Source of the DNA: Caloramator sp.
GTDB lineage: Bacteria; Bacillota; Clostridia; Clostridiales; Caloramatoraceae
Length of the DNA stretch: 33,256 nucleotides
Assembly (NCBI GenBank): GCA_026416875.1
Contig: JAOAEI010000010.1
Location: 1-33,256, forward strand
Direction of reading: 5' to 3'
Position numbers and translations under genes: made by a program. Below are positions 25,285-30,821 of this stretch, one piece after another (positions within the stretch are counted from its first letter, which is position 1; each line of letters opens with the position of its first letter). The notes beneath the pieces were generated by a model. The model saw only the letters and a list, made by a program, of their open reading frames with translations. It ran no database searches and was not told where the DNA came from.

Positions 25285-27381
25285 ATGTCAAAAATTACAC
25301 AATCCTTTGGGATAAACGTCTTTAATGATGTTGTAATGAGGGAGAGGCTGCCCAAGAGCATCTACGTTAAGCTAAGAAAAACCATCGATGAGGGTGTGCC
25401 ATTAGAACCCGAAGTTGCAGAAGTTGTGGCAAACGCTATGAAGGATTGGGCAATTGAAAAGGGAGCAACCCACTTTACCCACTGGTTTCAGCCGATGAAT
25501 GGAAGAACAGCTGGCAAATTAGAGTCATTTATATCACCTAAAAAGGAAGGCACGGCAATAACTGAGTTTTCAGGAAAAGAGTTAATAAAGGGAGAACCTG
25601 ACGCATCAAGTTTTCCTAATGGAGGCCTTAGAACTACCTTTGAAGCAAGGGGTTATACTGTCTGGGACTGCACATCATATGCATTTATAGTAGAGGATGA
25701 AGGGGGAGCAGTTCTATACATTCCTACAGCTTTTTGTTCATATACTGGAGATGCACTTGATAAAAAGACACCTCTTTTAAGATCTATGGAGGCCTTATCT
25801 AAAGAAGCAATAAGGGTGTTAAGGATTTTAGGCAATTGCATATCTTCAAGGGTAATTCCAATGGTTGGACCAGAGCAGGAATATTTTTTAATTGATAAGG
25901 AGCTTTTTAAAAGAAGAAAGGACCTTGTTTATGCAGGTAGGACTTTAATTGGTTCAAAACCACCAAAGGGACAGGAACTTGAGGACCATTATTTTGGCAG
26001 CATTAATGAAAAAGTTGCAGCCTTTATGAAGGAAATAGATGAGGAGCTTTGGAAGGTTGGAGTTTCAGCAAGGACAAAGCATAAGGAAGTTGCACCAAAT
26101 CAGTATGAAATTGCACCAATATTTACAAACGCAAACATTGCAGCAGATCATAATCAGATTATAATGGAAACTTTAATAAAGGTTGCTAATAGGCATGGGC
26201 TTGTTTGCCTTTTACATGAGAAGCCCTTTAAGGGGGTTAACGGTTCTGGAAAGCATGTAAACTTTTCTTTAATGACTAACGATGGAATTAACTTATTTGA
26301 CCCTGGTAAAACGCCCCACGATAATCTTCAATTTTTGCTTTTCCTTGCGGCTGTTATTAAGGGAGTGGATGAGTATCAGGACCTTATAAGGATTTCAGCT
26401 TCAAACCCTGGAAACGACCATAGATTAGGAGCAAATGAAGCACCTCCGGCAATTGTTTCTATTTTCTTAGGGGAACAGTTGACGGAAATATTAGAACAGA
26501 TCGAAAAGGGAGAGATAATAAGCTCGAAAGGTAGGGAAAAATTAGAAACCGGAGTTATAACTTTGCCTGTTCTTAAAAAGGATACAACAGATAGAAACAG
26601 AACTTCACCCTTTGCCTTTACTGGAAATAAATTTGAATTTAGAATGGTGCCGTCATCAGCGTCGATATCAGATGCAGTAACGGTATTAAATACTATTTTA
26701 GCTGATACACTAGGGGAATTTGCAGATAGATTGCAAAATTCAAAGGATGTAATTAAAGAAGCTAAAAATATTATAAGGGAAACGGTAAAGGAGCATAAAA
26801 GGATAATCTTTAATGGCGACGGATATTCAAAAGAATGGGTTGAGGAGGCGGAAAGAAGGGGACTTTTAAATTTAAGAAGTTCTGTTGATGCTATAAAGTA
26901 TTTAATTAGCAGTAAAAATATCGATTTGTTTGAAAGGCATAAGGTTCTAAATAAAAATGAAATCTACTCAAGATATGAGGTTATGCTTGAAGGATATATA
27001 AAGCAGCTTTTAATTGAGGCAAGGACAATGGTAGAGATATTTGTTAAGAATATAGTGCCTTCTGTATCAAGATATATGAAGGATCTTGCTAAAACTTCAT
27101 ATGAGCTAAAAAACGTGGGATTTGATGCTGAAGTTCAGCTTAGTTTAATTAGAAGGATAGATGAACTTTTTAAAAGAGCAAATAGCGAGTGCGATAAACT
27201 TAGGAATTCTATTAGCCAGGCAGAATCCTTCGAGGATGATTCCTACAACAAGGCTTGTTTTATAAAGGACAATATATTTACCCAAATGGAAGCATTAAGA
27301 GAACTTATCGATGATTTGGAAAAGGTCCTCGACAGAAACTACTGGCCGATGCCCACCTACGGCGAAATAATGTTTAACTAG
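25285..27381 (+). CDS. glnN: Glutamine synthetase type III
   Basis: It makes glutamine from glutamate, ammonia and ATP. The long form (698 residues) with N-terminal FGINVFNDVVMRERLP and TKLESF-like regions belongs to GSIII, not the 440-residue GSI. Catalytic-domain signatures are present: MVGPEQEYFLID (metal Glu), NGSGKHVNFSLM (ATP/metal His), ASNPGNDHRLGANEAPPAI, RNRTSPFAFTGNKFEFRMVPSS. The C-terminal third is helical, as in GSIII dodecamers. ATG 25285 is chosen because GGAGGATGA lies at 25274-25282; the upstream in-frame ATG 25270 overlaps that site. The stop codon TAG is formed by the first bases of a dispersed repeat. Confidence 0.95.
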   Translation: MSKITQSFGINVFNDVVMRERLPKSIYVKLRKTIDEGVPLEPEVAEVVANAMKDWAIEKGATHFTHWFQPMNGRTAGKLESFISPKKEGTAITEFSGKELIKGEPDASSFPNGGLRTTFEARGYTVWDCTSYAFIVEDEGGAVLYIPTAFCSYTGDALDKKTPLLRSMEALSKEAIRVLRILGNCISSRVIPMVGPEQEYFLIDKELFKRRKDLVYAGRTLIGSKPPKGQELEDHYFGSINEKVAAFMKEIDEELWKVGVSARTKHKEVAPNQYEIAPIFTNANIAADHNQIIMETLIKVANRHGLVCLLHEKPFKGVNGSGKHVNFSLMTNDGINLFDPGKTPHDNLQFLLFLAAVIKGVDEYQDLIRISASNPGNDHRLGANEAPPAIVSIFLGEQLTEILEQIEKGEIISSKGREKLETGVITLPVLKKDTTDRNRTSPFAFTGNKFEFRMVPSSASISDAVTVLNTILADTLGEFADRLQNSKDVIKEAKNIIRETVKEHKRIIFNGDGYSKEWVEEAERRGLLNLRSSVDAIKYLISSKNIDLFERHKVLNKNEIYSRYEVMLEGYIKQLLIEARTMVEIFVKNIVPSVSRYMKDLAKTSYELKNVGFDAEVQLSLIRRIDELFKRANSECDKLRNSISQAESFEDDSYNKACFIKDNIFTQMEALRELIDDLEKVLDRNYWPMPTYGEIMFN

Positions 27382-27408
27382 GGACGGTTCATTAATTTTA
27401 TTAATTTT
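27379..27408 (+). repeat. Dispersed repeat TAGGGACGGTTCATTAAT, single arm
   Basis: These 30 bases are identical to the reverse complement of 28449-28478. It is a lone half of the inverted repeat found complete at 28414-28476 and, shortened, at 30783-30812. It supplies the glnN stop codon. Confidence 0.75.
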
Positions 27409-27635
27409 GAAAAGCTTATAATTTTAAATATAAATGGCATATAAATGGTATAAATGAACAAGCCAATTTAGAAGATAGAGAATAACAACTGCTGGCATTT
27501 GGATATCAAAACTATGGAAGGAGCGGCTCATTAGAATAGGTAAACTCCCTAAGGTATTTATCTTAATGATCATGCTGTCATTCCATTAGTGGGGAAAACT
27601 TACTTTCGTCAAATCAATATAATAAAAATACTAAA
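27409..27635. other. Gene-free stretch, nothing firmly identified
   Basis: No frame here shows protein-like sequence or a good ribosome binding site. A weak plus-strand promoter (TTGAAA 27407-27412, 16 bases, TATAAA 27429-27434) could start a transcript. The more GC-balanced part (about 27490-27600) differs in composition from its flanks and may be a decayed element or a non-coding RNA. I could not match it to a known RNA family. Confidence 0.3.
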
Positions 27636-27677
27636 CAATCAAGGCTGCTTAAGTTTTTACCCAAGCAGCCTTGATTG
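27636..27677 (-). terminator. Terminator of the secreted repeat-protein locus
   Basis: CAATCAAGGCTGCTT (27636-27650) pairs perfectly with 27663-27677. On the minus strand it is followed by TTTAGTATTTTTATT. It sits just after the stop at 27680, which shows the transcript once covered both repeat segments. Confidence 0.8.
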
Positions 27678-27679
27678 TA

Positions 27680-27943
27680 TTAGAAGGATTGGGTTTGGAT
27701 TGAATTATTGAATTGTTTCTGATAAAACTGGGATTTAAACTTTTTCAAAAATTCACCCTTTAAAGGAGTCTTTCCATCCCAATTTTTAAGTTTTTCTTCA
27801 AAATCTTGTAGAAGTTTATTGGCTTCATCTTCAGTTATTTTACCTTTTTGAACAAGATTATTTAACTTTTCTTGAAAATGTTTTTTGGATATTTCCTTTT
27901 TCTTTTCTAAACTTAAATTATCATATTTTTCCTTTAAATTTAA
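27680..27943 (-). pseudogene. Second repeat of the secreted protein, cut off by an in-frame stop
   Basis: Immediately after the TAA at 27944-27946 the same frame stays open for 87 codons, then ends at 27680. The translation (YDNLSLEKKKEISKKHFQEK, then GKITEDEANKLLQDFEEKL, then NWDGKTPLKGEF) is a clear second copy of the repeat in the upstream protein (FNNLTLDEKKELI, then GVITQDEADKMLNNLKESL, then KWDGNTPFKF). Aligning the two copies puts the stop where repeat 1 has Ser, so one TCA-to-TAA change would explain it. No start codon with an SD exists for this segment, so it is probably untranslated unless the stop is read through. Confidence 0.75.
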
Positions 27944-28303
27944 TTAAAACTTAAAGGGTGTATTTCCATCCCATTTTGATAAACTTTCTTTTAAGTTGTT
28001 TAGCATTTTATCAGCTTCATCTTGAGTTATTACTCCATCTTTAACTGCATTATTAATTTTATTTTCTATTCTTTTTTGAATAAGCTCCTTCTTTTCATCT
28101 AAAGTTAAATTATTAAATCTTTCCTTGAATTGCTTGCTAAACTCACCATATGGTTTTAATTTAAAACAATTTTCTTGAAGCTTTGGTATATTTAATTTGT
28201 TGGTAAATTTTTCATTGAAAGCAAAGCTTTTAGCAAAGGCAAAGGATGTAATGCTTGTTAAAGTAATTACTACTGCTAAAGATAATGCTATTTTCTTCTT
28301 CAA
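27944..28303 (-). CDS. Secreted repeat protein, first repeat (truncated by a stop codon)
   Basis: This 119-residue protein has a clear signal peptide: MKKK, hydrophobic ALSLAVVITLTSITSFAFA and probable cleavage near residue 24-25. The mature part is Lys-rich and helical, with one repeat of the form (E/K)RFNNLTLDEKKELI..GVITQDEADKMLNNL..WDGNTP. Similar short repeats occur in clostridial secreted proteins of unknown role. The start is TTG 28303 with AGGAGGTG 7 bases upstream. The ORF stops at a TAA, after which a second repeat continues in frame to 27680, so the ancestral protein was about 207 residues. Whether the truncated form is functional is unknown. Confidence 0.78.
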   Translation of the reverse strand: MKKKIALSLAVVITLTSITSFAFAKSFAFNEKFTNKLNIPKLQENCFKLKPYGEFSKQFKERFNNLTLDEKKELIQKRIENKINNAVKDGVITQDEADKMLNNLKESLSKWDGNTPFKF

Positions 28304-28413
28304 ATATTAACACCTCCTTTTTTAAATTCTTTTTTTATTGTATTATTATATTACCCTTATATTATGGCAAATCTGTGTCAAAAATATTAAAATAAGTTAA
28401 CAAAGGTAACAAA

Positions 28414-28476
28414 GGGACGGTTCATTAATAATATTAAAATAAAAACAAAAAATTAATAAAATTAATGAACCGTCCC
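28414..28476. repeat. Dispersed inverted repeat GGGACGGTTCATTAAT, complete copy
   Basis: Two 16-base perfect arms, GGGACGGTTCATTAAT at 28414-28429 and its complement at 28461-28476, flank 31 AT-rich bases. It lies between divergent genes and ends one base before the Shine-Dalgarno of the cysteine-rich micro-protein. The GGGACGGTTC core is, from memory, common in clostridial and related genomes, which suggests a small non-autonomous mobile repeat. Confidence 0.75.
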
Positions 28477-28491
28477 TAAAGGAGGTATTGT

Positions 28492-28653
28492 ATGGCTTTA
28501 AATAGTAACTGCAAAAAATGTCCATATTTTGTTTCGAAAAAGTGCGATGGAAAGGATGCAAACTGTATTTGCCGATTTTGTCCTAGAAACTTAGGGCTTT
28601 GCGTTGTTACAAAATGGTGTAAGGAAACCGAATCGGCGGTTATTTTTGAATAA
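28492..28653 (+). CDS. Cysteine-rich micro-protein, 53 residues
   Basis: A short gene starts at ATG 28492 behind a near-perfect AAAGGAGG (28478-28485). The product begins MALNSNCKKCPYFVSKKCDG and has eight cysteines at 7, 10, 18, 25, 27, 30, 37 and 43, including CxxC and CxCxxCP patterns, ending ETESAVIFE. Such spacing suggests a zinc or Fe-S binding protein. There is no signal peptide or membrane segment. I do not recognise a characterised family. A terminator follows at 28660. An open frame on the opposite strand is a shadow: the strong SD and cysteine pattern support the plus strand. Confidence 0.72.
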   Translation: MALNSNCKKCPYFVSKKCDGKDANCICRFCPRNLGLCVVTKWCKETESAVIFE

Positions 28654-28659
28654 AACAAA

Positions 28660-28688
28660 GGAAAGGTTTAAATTACCTTTCCCCTTTT
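28660..28688. terminator. Bidirectional terminator between the micro-protein and the GGDEF gene
   Basis: GGAAAGGT, a 7-base loop, ACCTTTCC, then CCTTTTTG on the plus strand. On the minus strand the stem is followed by TTTGTTTTA. It overlaps the GGDEF stop codon. Confidence 0.7.
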
Positions 28689-29650
28689 TGAATCTTTTTG
28701 TGTTCATACATTCTTTTATCGGCTAAGATTAATATATCTTCTATATTTATATCTGTAGTTAAATCCAGTTCAACAATGCCATACGAAAGTGAAACAATAT
28801 CATTAACTTTTTTTATACTTTCATTTAGCCTTTCTGCTATTTTTCTTGCTCCTTCAAAATCACAATCAACAAGTAGGATGATAAACTCATCTCCTCCAAA
28901 TCTGTATACGGAGTCTATTTCGGCACGAGTATTTGAAAGTGCAATTCTTGCAAATTCCTTTAATAATCTATCGCCCTCACTGTGGCCTAATGTGTCGTTT
29001 ACTTTTTTAAAATTATTTAAATCCACTGAAATGATTGATAATTTATAATTTCCACGCTTAGCCCTTGTTATTTCTTCTTTGATTTTATTGTAAAAATATC
29101 TTCTATTAAAAAGCCCTGTTAATTGATCTTTAATTGACATTTCTTGCAATTTTTCATTTAAAATCTTTAATTGAATATTTTTTTTAGTAAGTTCCCTTTG
29201 CATATTAACAAGTTCATTGTTTAAACTTATCATATCATTAAGGAGCTGCTGTTCGTTTGATATAGTAGTCTTATTTTTTTCGCTAATTTCTTTTATAGCC
29301 ATCCTTAAGGCGTTTAGCTGTTCATTGTTGATTTTCATGAGTTCTTCAGAAAGGCTTTCACTTAGATCATTTAAAACTAATATTAGTATATTTTTATCGC
29401 ATTTTATTCCGCTAAAAAAGCAGCTTGAATATATTCCATCTATGTTTATTCCTATAAGATAATCTGTAGCTTGTTCTTTGTATATTATTGCGTCCCAAAA
29501 ACATTCAAAATTTTCTTTGCTGTGAACGTCTATTATTTCTTTTATGTTTTTATATCTGAAGTTTTGGTTTCTATCAAATAAAACCATAATAACGTTGCAA
29601 TTTTCGTCTGCTATCAATATAAGTTCTGTTAAGTATATTTTATCCTTCAT
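28673..29650 (-). CDS. Diguanylate cyclase (GGDEF) with N-terminal PAS-like sensor
   Basis: It makes cyclic di-GMP from two GTP. Residues 1-100 look like a small PAS-type sensor (LILIADENCNVIMVLFD). A long coiled coil (about 100-170) leads to a GGDEF domain: KDQLTGLFNRRYF, metal Asp210 in SVDLNNFKKVND, LGHSEGDRLL and an intact GGDEF at 252-256. The inhibitory I-site RxxD upstream of GGDEF is not canonical: Arg242 is one residue off (sequence TRAEID), so product inhibition may be weak. There are no membrane helices. ATG 29650 starts one base after the stop of the B12-binding gene, indicating coupled translation. Confidence 0.92.
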   Translation of the reverse strand: MKDKIYLTELILIADENCNVIMVLFDRNQNFRYKNIKEIIDVHSKENFECFWDAIIYKEQATDYLIGINIDGIYSSCFFSGIKCDKNILILVLNDLSESLSEELMKINNEQLNALRMAIKEISEKNKTTISNEQQLLNDMISLNNELVNMQRELTKKNIQLKILNEKLQEMSIKDQLTGLFNRRYFYNKIKEEITRAKRGNYKLSIISVDLNNFKKVNDTLGHSEGDRLLKEFARIALSNTRAEIDSVYRFGGDEFIILLVDCDFEGARKIAERLNESIKKVNDIVSLSYGIVELDLTTDINIEDILILADKRMYEHKKIQKGER

Positions 29651-29651
29651 T

Positions 29652-30728
29652 TTATGCACCACCAAGGAATTTTTTATTTAGGATTTCAGAAGTTTTAACT
29701 GCATTTTCAGCATAATAGTCTGCACCGATTTTTTGATAAAGATTTTTATTTATGTTAAATGCATATCCTCCAACTAAAATTTTCACATCCTTTAGTTCAT
29801 CATGGTTTTTTATTTCTTCTATGATATCAGCGACTTTATGGAGGTTATAGGTCATGGTAGAGCTAATTCCAACAGCATGGGGCTTTTGGCTTAAAAGAAA
29901 TTTTACAATATCGCTTTTTGGAACATTTGCCCCAAGGTAATAAGTATCCCAACCATCTATTTCTAAAATATCTGAAACCATTCTAATACCTACTTCATGA
30001 AGTTCTTCATCAATGCAAACTCCAACGAATTTTAATCCTATCTTTTCAGTTGTAAATATTTTGTTGTAAAGTTGTGACATTATAAGTTGTGTAGAAGCTG
30101 TAAAGTAGTGTTCTTGTGCAACTGTTATTTTATTTATCTGCCAAAGACGTCCTATTTCTTTTAAAGAAGGTTCAAAAATGAGGATGTAGATATCCTTTAT
30201 ATTAATATTACTATTTGCAAGTTTCATGATATATTCGCTTGCCTTTGCTCTCTCTGCATTTAGTAATAAATTTAGATATTTAGAAGCAATTTCAAAATAG
30301 GGGTTGTCCGGTTTTATATAAGATTCTGTTGATTGAATTGGACTTTTTAAAATATTTATTCCAGATGATATATAATCGATTATTGTTGATGCTTCATCTT
30401 GGTTAAATACATCCTTTAAAAATTCTTTAATACATTCAAAATTTATAATGAGATGTTCTGTAGGTATTTTTATATTTTGCAGTAAAATTTTTGCCCAAAG
30501 TGAATAATCGATAAAAAGATCAGCATTATCAAGATATATAGACTCTGCAAGATAAGAAAGGTGGTAAACTATATCATTTAAACATTTTTCATGCTGCACT
30601 TTAGTGTATTTTTCTTTAAGCTCTGGCTGAAACTTATACTGCATATTTAAGATTTTTTCAGCAAATTCCCTTTTGTTATCCATAATGATTTTAAAAATTT
30701 TATTATTCATATTCATACTGTTATTCAT
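29652..30728 (-). CDS. Cobalamin-binding sensor-like protein with CarH-type W-x9-EH motif
   Basis: The 358-residue cytoplasmic protein has an unassigned helical N-terminal domain (about 1-130), then a four-helix B12 cap (about 145-225) and a Rossmann B12-binding domain (about 232-350). The cap holds Trp196, nine residues, Glu206-His207, the motif that contacts adenosylcobalamin in light-sensing CarH regulators. The lower ligand is His244 in ELHEVG (family DxHxxG), followed by the YYLGANVP and LVGGYAF loops. No MerR DNA-binding domain or methyltransferase partner is present. It is immediately followed by a GGDEF cyclase, so it likely feeds a cobalamin or light signal into c-di-GMP synthesis. 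ATG 30728 has GGAGGA. Confidence 0.85.
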   Translation of the reverse strand: MNNSMNMNNKIFKIIMDNKREFAEKILNMQYKFQPELKEKYTKVQHEKCLNDIVYHLSYLAESIYLDNADLFIDYSLWAKILLQNIKIPTEHLIINFECIKEFLKDVFNQDEASTIIDYISSGINILKSPIQSTESYIKPDNPYFEIASKYLNLLLNAERAKASEYIMKLANSNINIKDIYILIFEPSLKEIGRLWQINKITVAQEHYFTASTQLIMSQLYNKIFTTEKIGLKFVGVCIDEELHEVGIRMVSDILEIDGWDTYYLGANVPKSDIVKFLLSQKPHAVGISSTMTYNLHKVADIIEEIKNHDELKDVKILVGGYAFNINKNLYQKIGADYYAENAVKTSEILNKKFLGGA

Positions 30729-30773
30729 AAAAATTCCTCCAAAACTATGATGGGGTTAATAATATTTTATCAA

Positions 30774-30821
30774 AAAAATTTAGGGACGGTTCATAAATTT
30801 ATGAACCGTCCCTAAATTTTT
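30774..30821 (-). terminator. 48-base perfect palindrome acting as pullulanase terminator (GGGACGGTTCAT repeat copy)
   Basis: Bases 30774-30797 are the exact complement of 30798-30821, with the core GGGACGGTTCAT facing its mirror. On the minus strand it follows the pulA stop codon and ends in a T-run. It is a compact form of the repeat at 28414-28476 and probably terminates pulA transcription while insulating the B12/GGDEF operon. Confidence 0.75.

Noticed and set aside
28476-28658. 60-codon open frame on the minus strand
   Set aside because: The opposite strand has a near-perfect ribosome binding site and an eight-cysteine product; the minus frame lacks an SD.
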